Made by a program: the position numbers and the translations under genes. Below the pieces are notes generated by a model. The model did no database searches and was not told the DNA's origin. It saw nothing but the letters and a program-made list of their open reading frames with translations. From Gliomastix tumulicola (lineage: Eukaryota; Ascomycota; Sordariomycetes; Hypocreales; Bionectriaceae), in NCBI GenBank assembly GCA_001599755.1, contig BCHX01000001.1:248001-312000 (forward strand): DNA of 64,000 bases, given 5' to 3'. Shown here in pieces: positions 1 to 10,229 of the stretch (position 1 is the first letter of the stretch; every line of letters starts with the position of its first letter).

Positions 1-411
1 GTTGGTGCTGGTGCTGGCGCCGGTGCCGGTGGAGTGGGAGTGGCGGCTCTGACGAGGACAAACACGCACGGCACCGACTCGTCCTACCACGACGTCCCGA
101 TGAGCCCTCGTACGCCCCAGAACGGCAGCTTCCCGCCGGCTGCTCTCGGCGCGGCTGTCCACCGCACCGACAGCCCTGGACGGGTCGGATCTCCGATGTC
201 GAGGATGGGCTCTCCCCAGTCACGCATGGGCTCCCCGGGTCCCCAGCAGGCCTACGGCGCACACCGCATGCAGCAAGGGCCTGGGGACAGGAGCTTCAGC
301 GACAGCAACTACCCGTCAGCGTACGGCGCCAGCCGCATGAACAGCGGGCCGTCGCCGATGTCGCCGCCGTCTCGGAGCTTCAGCTCGGGGCCGAACGGCT
401 ACAGGCAGTGA
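1..411 (+). CDS. C-terminal tail of a low-complexity protein (5' partial)
   Basis: An open frame runs from base 1 to a TGA at 409-411, so the gene begins upstream of the window and only its last 136 residues are visible. The tail opens with a Gly/Ala run and continues Ser/Pro/Gly-rich, with the phrase SRMGSP repeated and many SP dipeptides. No domain, membrane segment or catalytic motif is visible. Such tails are common in the cytosolic parts of fungal membrane sensors and in disordered regulators, but the part that would identify the protein lies outside the window. The phase is certain; the function is unknown. Confidence 0.6.
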   Translation, partial: VGAGAGAGAGGVGVAALTRTNTHGTDSSYHDVPMSPRTPQNGSFPPAALGAAVHRTDSPGRVGSPMSRMGSPQSRMGSPGPQQAYGAHRMQQGPGDRSFSDSNYPSAYGASRMNSGPSPMSPPSRSFSSGPNGYRQ

Positions 412-1317
412 GGAGATAGATACATATGTCCATCTCGATCTGAGAAATCTTATCTTTCCGATATCTGCTTGCTGAGTTTCTGATTTACGGGGCTGCTTCG
501 CTCCCTTGCGCGCGCACATGGAATGGGTATTATCGTTATATACGGAGGCCAAGAAAGCAGATCAACTCTGCGGGCAAACTATCTGAGGCGGCGTCGAGGA
601 GCATGTGTTTCATATAGAGGGCATTTCTGAAAGGGTCTTTTTTGTAAGGTAGCCTTTTATTTCGCCAGGTCCGGAGCCGTGGTTTTTCTATCTTTCTCAA
701 TTGAGCGTCGACTATTATATCTGCGCCGTCTGCGGCTGGAAATGTGATTGTTGATGAAGGGTGCTGTAAAATCAGATCTACAAGACACGAATAAGTGTAC
801 ACATTGACATGACAAAGTCCATTGATTATCACTAATATTCCTTAGAGATAGAGGTTCTTCTAAAGAAAGGCATGACGGTACTAAAAGAGCGAGGTTAGCT
901 TGAACAACGGTTCCTGGTCTTCACTTACTCCCAGCCATAGGGTAGGTGTTGGGGGCCACAGGTCGAGTTGAACGAGCATCACGAGAATTGCATCATTTGT
1001 GTGGTGATGACCATTCGGTAAGATATTTCCTACAAAGGTTCGTCATACAAGTAGAAAGTCTACTCGACAAGGTGCCCAAAAACAGCCAAATCCCCAACTC
1101 CAAAAGATCAAATGTACATGTCTATGCCTCGCCCAGTAGTCCGTTTTCCATCCAACTCCCAAGCTCCGGAACGAGAAAATCCATCATGATAGAGGTGCTG
1201 AACGAAGTCATGGCCAGGTTCGCGTGCGCCATAGGACGCGATAACGTGGTGGCCCGTCAGCAGATCGACAACGCAACGTGAGGCGAACACATCTGCGAAT
1301 AGTCGACTGAACCCACA
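412..1317. other. intergenic region between convergent genes
   Basis: About 900 nt lie between the end of the partial left-hand gene and the stop of isy1. The two genes converge, so this should hold their 3' UTRs. I see only short frames without good splice signals or composition, and no tRNA-like promoter boxes. Confidence 0.6.
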
Positions 1318-2170
1318 TCACAGCGAGTTCAGCAGCTTCTGCTTCCGCCTGTCCATGAGCTCCTTCTGTACCTCATCGAGCGTCGGCAGCTCCCAGCCCT
1401 GCCCGTCGCCGACGTCGCCCGGCAATGATACCCATCCGTCAGGCGGCCCCTGGGGTCCGTTCTCGAGCAGATTCGCGACGGCCTGTCTCTCCTTCTCAGC
1501 CTCGAACTTCAGCAGCGCCACATCCTCCTCGCCGGGCGCGTAGCCGTAGTACGAGGCGTCGACGACCTTGCGCAGGTCCTTGCTCTCCTCGAGCTTCTCG
1601 TCCCTGCCCCTGGCCCTGGCCCTCGCGCTCTCCTCGGCCGCCTCGATCATCTCCTTGACGCCGGGCAGCTCCCTCGCGCGCCCGTAGTACTTGTACCCCT
1701 TGCCGCTCCCCGCGCCGCCCGCCGAGCCCTGGATCTCCCTCCCCTTCTCGTCGTACAGCCGCGCGGCGCCGCGCATGTAGTTGGGCCCGCCGAGGTTCCG
1801 GATCTGCACCTCCCACATGTGCTTCTCGCGCATGAGCCGGTTGAGCTCGTCGTTGACGTCGCGGATCTGGTAGTCGCTGAGCGAGGACTCCTGGACGCGC
1901 GACATCTTGCGCGAGATCTCCTTGACGACCTGGCCGCGCCAGCGCTCGCAGACGGGGACCGAGTCCACCTCGGTGATGTTGCGCGGGCGGCGGGCGCGCG
2001 ACGCGTCGACGATGCCGAGGTCTGCCGCCTGCGCCTCGCGGAAGCGGAAGAGCATCGACTGCGCCTTCTCCGAGTTTCGGGCCTGGTGTTTGTTTGTGCG
2101 TCTGTTAGAGCTGGATTGGGGAGAAAGGGGGGGGAAGTTGAGTTGCGGGCTGGGGAGGGGAGCGTACCAT
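1318..2170 (-). CDS. isy1: pre-mRNA-splicing factor Isy1
   Basis: Complement of join(1318..2082, 2168..2170), 255 residues. Isy1 belongs to the Prp19/NineTeen-associated spliceosome proteins and acts around the first transesterification step in the nucleus. The family N-terminus is clear: after the initiator comes ARNSEKAQSMLFRFREAQ, then VQESSLSDYQIRDVNDELN, the segment GPNY, and a helical charged C-terminus. The conserved start ARNSEKAQS is preceded by a CACCAG acceptor. The only matching ATG is 85 nt upstream and sits directly on a GTACGC donor, so the coding part of exon 1 is the single codon ATG. The length suits the fungal family. The neighbouring FAD oxidase is transcribed divergently. 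Family assignment is certain; the start model rests on splice sites and the conserved N-terminus. Confidence 0.92.
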
Positions 2171-3062
2171 GGTTGCGGCTGTGTGTGGCTGGTTGTTACT
2201 GGGAGAGGGAGAGAGTTTCGCTTGTGCGGTGGTGCGTTGGCCTGCTGGCGCGTTGCAGGAGAGAGCAGTTGAGCGATGGTGAGGGTGTTGGTGTTGGTGA
2301 TGGAACAACAGAACGAGAGACTGGAAAACGTTCAAAATTGACGGCAGGTTCCAAGTGGGAAGATTCTGGGGAAACTTTTAGTGGGGCGGCACCTGGAGCT
2401 CTTGCTGACTGCACTAAGAGAAGGCTCCCTCCCTCACAACTGAACTGAACTGAACAACTTCCGGCGACAACATTCGAGATCATTCTCAATATCCGGCTCT
2501 CGCCTGGCCGGAGACAGTCAGTCACGCTCGCAAAAAGTTTTCTGGACGTCATCTTCTGACATCTCGGCGCCTTCCTGTCTGGTACGAGCCTATCCGACTT
2601 GCCGTATCCCCGGCGCAGCCTTCTCAGTCAGACGACAAGGATGCAAACCGACAAGGCTCATTCCACGAATGTCCGAGAAGGGGAAGACGGCAGCCTTGGG
2701 AGCTCGACAGAAGGGGAGCCGGTGACCAGGACCAAGGGCCAGGATCCAGGACTCATTGGCACGGCGGCGCATCTGCACAAAGTCCCCGATCCTAGCCTGA
2801 AGGATGCGAGAGGAGCAAATGGGACTTGCTGACATGAACTGCCAGGGCTCACGGACGGATGAATTGGTAATGCCATAGGGCATCGAGGCCCTCTCAGCGT
2901 GCGTGGAAAGGTATAAAATGATGACAGTGTCGCATCGTCTGCATGGCCCCCAACGAAAGGGTGCCCGGAGTGAGCATAGAACAGCAGCACGCCTTTGCCT
3001 CTTCTGCCCCCAGAAACTCGGCTCTCTCTATTCTCGCTGCAGGTGATACATCGTCTGCGACC
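2171..3062. promoter_or_regulatory. divergent promoter region of isy1 and the FAD oxidase
   Basis: About 890 nt separate the two divergent start codons. The isy1-proximal part is GT/GA-rich on the plus strand, that is CT-rich on the isy1 strand, as expected of a fungal 5' leader. No regulator site can be named from sequence alone. Confidence 0.4.
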
Positions 3063-4721
3063 ATGCGCCCTCTCACATCTCTGCTTGCAGGAGCCCTCTG
3101 GCTTGCTCTGGGAAGCTGCACCTCCAGCACTTCTGTTGCCGAGAAGCTGAAAGAGCGCCTGGAGCCTCTGCTGTCTCCGGATGCCGTTCTCAACTTCCCC
3201 AGCTCGGATTCCTGGGACCGGCTGACGGAGCGGTATGCGTCCCCTCGCATTGACCCAGACTACGTTGCCATCCTTGAGGTAGCTACTGAGAAGGATGTTC
3301 AGCACGCGGTATGTGAACAGTCCGTTGTGATAACAACGCTATTTCATAGATAAAGTACATACGTGAACTGACTCCTAGCAGATCAAAACGGCCAACAGTC
3401 TTGACATCCCCTTTCTCACTGTCTCAGGCGCTCACGGCTTCACAACAGCACTCAACAAGCTCAAGCAAGGCCTCGCAATCAACCTGCGCAAGCTCAACAC
3501 CGCCTCCCTCAACAAGTCGTCAGGGACCGTCACTGTCGGCGGTGGTATCCTCGGCCACGAGCTCCTCTCCTATCTTGATTCACACGGCAAGCAGGCCGCG
3601 CAAGCACTCTGCCAGTGCGCTTCCATCGTGGGGCCTCTTCTCGGCGGCGCCCACACTATTATCCAAAGTGAGCGAGGCTTCGCTGCAGACAACCTCGTCT
3701 CTGCCCGTGTGGTGCTTGGCGACGGGAGCGTAGTCGTCGCGTCAGATAAGAAGAACAAGGAGCTGTTCTGGGGGTTGAGAGGCGCCGGCCATAATTTTGG
3801 CATCGTGACGAGCGCTGAGGTGAGGGCATTTGACGTGCCGGAAGAGCCCTGGACGATTGTCACTCTCTGGTTCACGGCGGATAAGGTTGAGCAATATTTT
3901 GAGACATGGAATAAGGTGGAGGATGAGCATGAGGATCCTGGACTGATTGTTCTGAACGGACATGCGCTCAGAAACCCGGAAATCGATTCGGAGAATGTGA
4001 GTCTGACTCTTCTTCATTCGTTCTCAACTGAAAAGGAGCGGAAATCCGAGGAACTCACGACTGACCATATTGCCAGCCCGTCCTGGACCTGCAAATCATC
4101 TACCAAGGCGCCGACAACGCCGCCGAATCCTACCTCGCCGCCTTCCGTGCCATCGGCCCTGTCGTTGATACCACGCAATCCAACATTTCATGGGCTTCCC
4201 TCCACGACGCAGGCGGCTTCGGCCTCGAGGCCCCCGTCTGCCAGGGCGGCAACAACCTCCTCACCTACCCGAACAGCGTCGCCCGCTGGGAGCCAGCCTC
4301 GATGCGCGCCGGCTTTGAGATCTTCGCTGAGGCCACATCTGATCCGCGTCTCATCAACGGCTACTGGATCCTCGAGTCCTACGGACGCAAGGGCCCAGCA
4401 TCGTTCCCTCCGGGATTCAACGCCGTGGCGCCCGAGGAGCGCGACTACCACATCCTCCTGTCTATGTCCTTCTCGTGGGCGGGTGACGGCACGGGTGAGG
4501 TCGCCGATCTAGCGAAGAAATATGCGCAGGCGGTCAGGGATGTCTCGAGGAGTGAAGTGACGCCAGCGCACGTATATGTGAACTACTCGCCTGGCGACGC
4601 GTCGCTGGAGGAGATCTACGGGCGGGATGAGCGTAGACTGGCGAGGCTGAGGGCGCTGAAGAAGAAGTGGGATCCGAAGAACAAGTTTGGGTACTACAAT
4701 GGGCTCGCGGGAGACGCGTAG
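3063..4721 (+). CDS. secreted FAD-linked oxidase (berberine bridge enzyme-like)
   Basis: join(3063..3308, 3382..3996, 4077..4721), 501 residues. A hydrophobic signal peptide (MRPLTSLLAGALWLALGSC) suggests secretion. The middle matches an FAD-binding PCMH domain: the segment SGAHG, where related enzymes carry the His that tethers FAD, and later GPLLGGAHT followed by GFAADNLVSARVVLGDG and FWGLRGAGHNFGIVT. The C-terminus has the berberine-type ending (YVNYSPGD, then KKWDPKNKFGYYNG). Family members oxidise sugars, alkaloids or polyketide intermediates; the substrate cannot be read here. Both introns are phase 0 with GTATGT and GTGAGT donors. No secondary-metabolism backbone gene is adjacent, so a cluster role is not supported. 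Confidence 0.88.
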
Positions 4722-6113
4722 AGGTGCCGAGGGTGCGATTATTTTGGGAGTCAGGACAAAGCCTTGAGAGCTATGAATGCCTATAGTAATTAGAGTCAGA
4801 CAATACAGCCACAGGGAGAGTCGCGGGAGGTCGATACCAGTGCGCAGTAATCAGACGTAATTGACAGAGATCTCAGAGGTCTGGCAGCTGCCACAAGCCA
4901 ATAGCTCAATGGTGCACACACACGGCTAAGCAACAAAGCGATGCAAGAGAGCTCGCGAGGAGAGCTAGGGCAGAGTCAGCTAGTGCTTCATCCCACGACA
5001 GCCGCTTCACCTCTAGAATTCATGCTATTCTGTAGGAGAAGAACAGACCCTGCGACGTAGACACGTTCGTTTCAGTCGTGATTCTGCACACATCGCATCC
5101 GAGCGCATCTCGAGGCGGTGATTGAATCTGGAGAATCTCCGAGATTAGGACCAGCTCGCAGAAGCCAGACGGAGTGTCTCTGGTCAAATGGCCACACTCA
5201 TCCTCAGTTGCAGAGAAGGGTCGAGCGTCTGCAGAGAAGAGTTGAAGTGCGGTGTCGAGATGGTGCGACCGCAGCGTGGAGGGGCAGATTGGCGATGGTG
5301 ACACCTCGTGGAGGGTCGGGAACGATGCAGATTGGATGGAAGGGACGGCGATGCACTCGAGCTAGAACAAGAACAGACGAGGACAAAAGTAAGACAGCCT
5401 AAAGGGCAGTGAGACACGCCAGTGCGGCGGGAGCGCACAGCGTTGGAACTCAAACCAAACATGGGCCGTCAACCACTCCTCCGCCAACGCCGCATCACGA
5501 GCATCACCAACAGCTTCACGGGCATCACTGTGGAGGATCGACACGGGCTATGGGTGGGACCAGCGCCCACAACGTGTAAACGCCCAGGGCCCCTGTCCGG
5601 CAAAAATCGGGGGCTGGCCCACGCGCCAGAACGCCAAAACGCCAACGCCCCAGAGCCGCATCAAATCCTGCATAGCCCACTCTCGACTTCATTCTCCCTC
5701 TGCTACATCTGTCAACACGGGCCCTGCTGTCAAAAGGCCATCGTCGGCGGCCTCAAGTGCCCCGGGACATCCTCTGTATCATGTGAATGCTCTGCTACAC
5801 CCCCCCTCATCAGGAGCCTCACTGGGGACTTCACCTCGCAGCCAGATCAGACCACCCCCCCTCTCCTCCTCCTCCTCCTCCTCCTCCTCGAGGATGGCCC
5901 GAGCTTCCTCGCCTGGCTCTCAGATCAGTAGTCACTGACGCCTGGAGAATTGCCTCTGGCCCTGAGGGCTCCTATTTCTGACCAACCAGAAATCGGCGCG
6001 CGGGAAAAAATGCGCACTGGTCCTGATTTTCCGCTGCGAGGTCGGATTTTCTCATTGGCTCGAATTCTGCCGCCCTCGCGATCACTCCTCGGCTCACCGC
6101 CCGGCGGAGTGGC
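4722..6113. other. intergenic region without recognisable genes
   Basis: About 1.4 kb. The right part has many homopolymeric C and CTC runs (a CTC microsatellite at about 5859-5890). Short frames exist, but none has a plausible start, splice sites and composition together. Confidence 0.5.
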
Positions 6114-6121
6114 TACTTAAA
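6114..6121 (+). promoter_or_regulatory. TATA-like element upstream of the snoRNA cluster
   Basis: TACTTAAA is followed by a CT-rich stretch (about 6122-6169), the usual arrangement of a strong fungal promoter. It lies about 50 nt upstream of the first snoRNA candidate, so the precursor transcript would begin just before that RNA. Confidence 0.4.
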
Positions 6122-6169
6122 CTCCTCCCGCTCCCGCCCAACTTCCTCCTCTTCTCTTCCCTTTCTTCC

Positions 6170-6302
6170 TCAGCTCCGTGATGATTCCCAAATGCTATCT
6201 CTTTGAGCCGGGGTCGCTTCGTTCCAAAGTTGTCGACTGGTGAGTCGCTACTGCGGTCTGGCTTCCACTGCATGAGAAAACGAACAGATATCTGAGAGCT
6301 GA
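6170..6302 (+). ncRNA. candidate box C/D snoRNA 1
   Basis: Box C is GTGATGA at 6178-6184 and box D is CTGA at 6292-6295. The flanks form a perfect 7-bp terminal stem: TCAGCTC (6170-6176) pairs with GAGCTGA (6296-6302), with one unpaired base before box C. A C'-like ATGAG lies at about 6272. At 133 nt it is long for a methylation guide, so the internal D' position is uncertain. Box C/D RNAs guide 2'-O-methylation or processing of rRNA in the nucleolus. I could not assign a target from memory. Confidence 0.55.
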
Positions 6303-6540
6303 AAAATCCTTGTCTGGCTTCTTTGTGTTTTCATCACTTTTTTTTCTTCTTCCTTCCTCCCTTCCTCCTCCTCTTCTGACATTTCCACTCTCCCCCCTTG
6401 TTTATTTGCATGTCATGTACTCACCCAGTGACCTTTTCTTCTTCATGAAGTCATGATTGATCAGTCACTGGGCAGGTAAGTTGATTGTCCTGTATTTTTT
6501 CTTTTGGGTCGGGTTCGCCCTTCTCCCATTCCCTCGATCC

Positions 6541-6643
6541 AGTTCTTTCATGATGATTCCCCTTGCCTGCGGTGACCTGGTGGCCAGCTCGCCATCTCGG
6601 ATGAGCCCGCATTTCTTTGTAGTTTTCAATCTGACAAAGAACT
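6541..6643 (+). ncRNA. candidate box C/D snoRNA 2
   Basis: Box C is ATGATGA at 6550-6556 and box D is CTGA at 6631-6634. A perfect 8-bp terminal stem closes the ends: AGTTCTTT (6541-6548) with AAAGAACT (6636-6643). A C'-like GGATGAG lies at about 6599. The 103-nt length is normal. A GTAAGT donor at 6477 upstream fits an intronic location in a non-coding host transcript. The guide upstream of box D is U-rich (TTTGTAGTTTTCAAT) and its target was not identified. Confidence 0.62.
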
Positions 6644-6685
6644 CGAGCGGATTTTCATCACATGTCGCGCCAGAACCCTCGAGCA

Positions 6686-6710
6686 GTGCAAATGGCAGTG
6701 CCATTTGCAC
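6686..6710. repeat. 25-bp near-perfect palindrome
   Basis: Two 12-base arms, GTGCAAATGGCA and its exact complement, flank a single G. It sits between snoRNA candidates 2 and 3. In RNA it could only fold as a tight hairpin; in DNA it could be a dimeric protein site. No known factor can be named. Confidence 0.75.
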
Positions 6711-6845
6711 AGTCTCGCAGCGACGGGAGTGGAAATTGGACGGAGAGGAGGAGGTTGGTAAACTCCGTCATTGGTGGCCGGGGGGATTTTTTTTTTTTCT
6801 TGTGATGATAACCGTCGAGCCAGACATGCGCTTTTTCAATATGAC

Positions 6846-6954
6846 TGCCCGGTGATGAGACTGAAGCCAAAGTTGCAGGCAACAGCGCTTTTATGAGGCA
6901 CACACACATCCCTCAGCGGTTGTCAGTGCGAAGATGAGAGCTAATCTGAGGGCA
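6846..6954 (+). ncRNA. candidate box C/D snoRNA 3
   Basis: Box C is GTGATGA at 6852-6858 and box D is CTGA at 6946-6949. The terminal stem is TGCCC (6846-6850) with GGGCA (6950-6954), five perfect pairs. A C'-like AGATGAG lies near 6932, which leaves little room for a guide next to box D. It is weaker than its two neighbours but has the same spacing and orientation. Confidence 0.4.
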
Positions 6955-9900
6955 TTGTCGTTTCTTGCATTGCTTTTTTTTTGTGTTTGTTTTTCTGCTT
7001 TTGTGGTCACTTCTGTCTTGTTCTTCGTTCTTCCATCTGGCGGGGGTTGTGCCTCTGCTAGGTGTGGTTTGTTGATTTTTGGTTTTGGATTTTGGTCTTG
7101 AGTAGCTTCGTAGCTTTGGATGAATTGACAGTAATGGTTTTCTGCTTCTCATGATGATTTCTCGTGCTTTGCTGTGCTGTGATTCTGTGGCCTTGCTGGA
7201 CGACGCGCCATGCTGTGTGAAATTTCTGTGCGGGACAGTGACGCGTCGCCTTGGTGATGTGAAAATATGGGCGTGAAATTTGGTCGACACACTCTCATGA
7301 TTCTGCAAAATGACTCCTCGCCCTGCGTGTGAATGCTCAGCATTTCCTCTAAGAGCTACAGCGGCTAAACCTTGGTAACTTTCGCTATGGCAGCGACACT
7401 GACCTGGCAGGATTGCAGCCTGGGAGCAGCATGGACTTCTTCATCTTCGTTTCTTAGAGCAGCAATGCCACCGCCGCCTTCTACGGACAGTCAACCTGAG
7501 CGCACGTGGCTATGGCAACGGCTGAACATCCCAGAAAATGCGTGGAGTGTGAGTGACGACCAAGCCGCTGCCGGAGAACTGCACAGGATTCGCCCCAAGC
7601 TTGACGGCACGACTTGGCAGTTCTACTCGGCCATCGCTGCGACCAGAAGCTCGTGGAGATCACATTCACGTCATGAGAGTATTATTTTCTACTAGGCTCG
7701 CGCCTTGGGTACTGACCTCACCACAGGAGGCCGCGTTTGGGATGAATGATGCTCACCCGTCGACTCCCACTACCTCCCGATTGCCTCGACCGGCCGCCTT
7801 CACGAAAATCAAGTGGCAAGATAACGAGACATCGGACGCCGGGTGGAAGCAGAGCATGACAACTCATTGATCCAGGATTCCCTTGGAGATGGTTACTTGT
7901 GAGTAGGTAGTGCGATCCCCCAGCGTCACTCGTTGGCTAAGAATCCAGCCCCTTTGCTCTTCGCTTTCTCCGCGCATGAGCATTTCAAACATCTATGTTC
8001 CTTCGAATAATGACTAATTCGTTCCCCAGGTCCATGCTCTACAGCATCGCACGAGCCGGACCGACCCTCTCGCTCGCCCTCTTCAGACCGATGCGACCGC
8101 AGCACCTCCTGAGACTGGAAAAGACGCTCGAATGCGCAACACGCGGCCCAGGCCCAAAATATCCAATGCCAAACGGAACGCTCGTCAAGCCACTGACTCT
8201 CCATTCTCAGGGAGAGAAGATGTGCGGGAAAGCGCACGGATGAGCTCGCAGCTGGAATGCCCTTCAATGAGGATTCTGCCAAGGACCTTGCGACGACAGG
8301 ACTTCTGCGTGGATGCTCAATGATTCTCGAGGCTGACAGGGCACAGAAGCACCATTCGATTGAACACAACTATTCTTGACGACTCACTTTAGAACTACAG
8401 AAAACACGGCCACCGCCTTCGACTAGAACTTTTGAGGAGAGAGTGTCAGCTGCTTCGAGCCGGTGGAAGAGCAGAGAGATATTCAACAGTAGACGGACAA
8501 TGCCATGTTCAACGGCAGTCAAGCGACCTAAAGAAGAGAAAGTGTACAAGCTTCTGCACCATCACCCCATCTACTCGAGCTGCTCAAAATCCCATCAAGG
8601 CCTTGCAGTGCCTCATGTTGACTCTGGAGGAGAGAAACGTCGAAGTATTGCTCACGGTCTCGCTGGCTCCCCTTTCGCTGGATATCGAAGGCAAGTCTAA
8701 AGACTCCTTTGGTAACACAGTGCTCCCATAGACCTCCAGAGGCTACGCCCGACGACGACTTTCATCCTCGACATCTGCCTCGCAAGTCTAGCCCTCGATG
8801 TGCCGAGAAATGAGAGTTGCTCCTTTGCGAGTTCGCTTCGCTAGCCGAGATTCGACGAAGGGCATTCGGAAAGCGGCGACCGGCAATCTCCTATTCATAC
8901 CAATCTCGAGCGCCATCCTATTCTTTTCTTCTTCGAGAATCTTACCAGCTTCTCACTGTACCCGCGGGTCAGTCATGTCGAGAAAGCTCGTGAGATATCG
9001 CTGCCCATCCGGCTGCGGCTTCCGGAGTTTACGCTATCATCTCCCGATACTATTCATGAACAATCTCTGTTGATTTCTGTTCTGGCGGTGGCCTTTGTTC
9101 TGTGTCACGTTGTTCTAACATGGATTCCCGTCGTGCAGTCAACGAGCCGTTCTCCCCGTACCGACCGAACAAAAGCCCGACGGAGCTGTGCGACCACCAC
9201 GATGATCTGGCATAGGCAACTCTGTTGCAGTATTCTTGGCGTTTGACGTGGCCGGCGAGGCATCACAACGTAGTCGTCACTCGAATCGGGCAAAGCCCAG
9301 TGCGCAAATCACGGCGCATGGTGTCACCGAAGGCCCATCCAGACAACCAGCACACCACTCGACCTTGAAGAAGCCCTTTGAAAGAGTCTCCGCAAGGTTC
9401 AGTGATGGGTGGCCCGATGAACATCGATCACCAGTCTCTCGAAAGGAATGGACTGAGAAGAGCTGAAAGGGATTCCCGCAGCCTCGAGATGGATGCGATC
9501 GCGTAGTCTGAGCGTTGAGGGAGCAGATTTGTGTAGCACAGTAGAGAAGAAAACCTCTCCCCGGATTCAGGCTGTGCAGGAGCTGCCTTTGTAGTTCGGG
9601 ATGTTGCCAATGTTCAATTGTCTTGTATTACGAATGTTCATTGTCACCGAGAGCGACGGGGATCTTGAAAGGCAGCCGCTAAATCTAGACCCAGACCCCT
9701 GCTTAGTGGGCGCGAAATGCGCTGTAGAGGAACTGCTGTCAGGGTGAATACAGGCGTCTTCTCAGGCCCGTCATCTGCCATCCAATCTCTCGCCAACACA
9801 CACCTCTCCAACTTCGCAAAACACAATCATGCGTTTCTCCTTCCTATGGTCACCAGTCTCGTATTCTCAACACACCCTCCTGCTCAATTATGCTCTTCTT

Positions 9901-10229
9901 CGGCGCTCGACAACTTCTGGATTCTAGACGCAGGTCAACCGCCACCGGCCTCTTGGCGCAGCTTTTATTGATTCGGCCGTGGCTCCCATTATTAGCGAGG
10001 GCGACGGAAAGGGATGGTGGTAGCTGAGATAGGCTACTGGAGTCGTCCTCCTGTCAGTTTTCAGCTGAAGCGGCCTTTTCCAGAGATAAAGACTACGACA
10101 GGCGCCCCCCCCCCCCCCAGACAAGGCCCGACCACGATGGCTGAAGGGGTCAGCTCTCTATCTTCACAACATTTCAAGATGCGGCGCTACTAACGAGTAC
10201 ACACCTCGCTTCCAGCCAGTTGTCCAGAT
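6955..10229 (+). other. long region without a supported protein gene, with splice-like signals
   Basis: Several well-formed splice signals occur on the plus strand, for example a GTGAGT donor near 7900 and an acceptor TTCCCCAG ending at 8029 with a CTAAT branch. Each putative exon I traced meets stops in all frames or forces a frame change. A frame free of stops (about 8845-9243) has protein-like composition with one hydrophobic stretch but no ATG. Possible readings are the rest of a spliced non-coding snoRNA host transcript or a decayed gene. A run of 14 C lies at 10105-10118. Confidence 0.35.

Noticed and set aside
946..1281. 111-codon frame left of isy1
   Set aside because: It lies in the 3' region between convergent genes and shows no coding character or splice sites.
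6802..6864. Alternative box C/D unit starting at GTGATGA 6802
   Set aside because: Its box D candidate leaves no terminal stem, and it overlaps the better candidate at 6846-6954.
7151..7320. ATGATGA at 7151 as another box C
   Set aside because: No CTGA with a complementary flank follows within a plausible distance.
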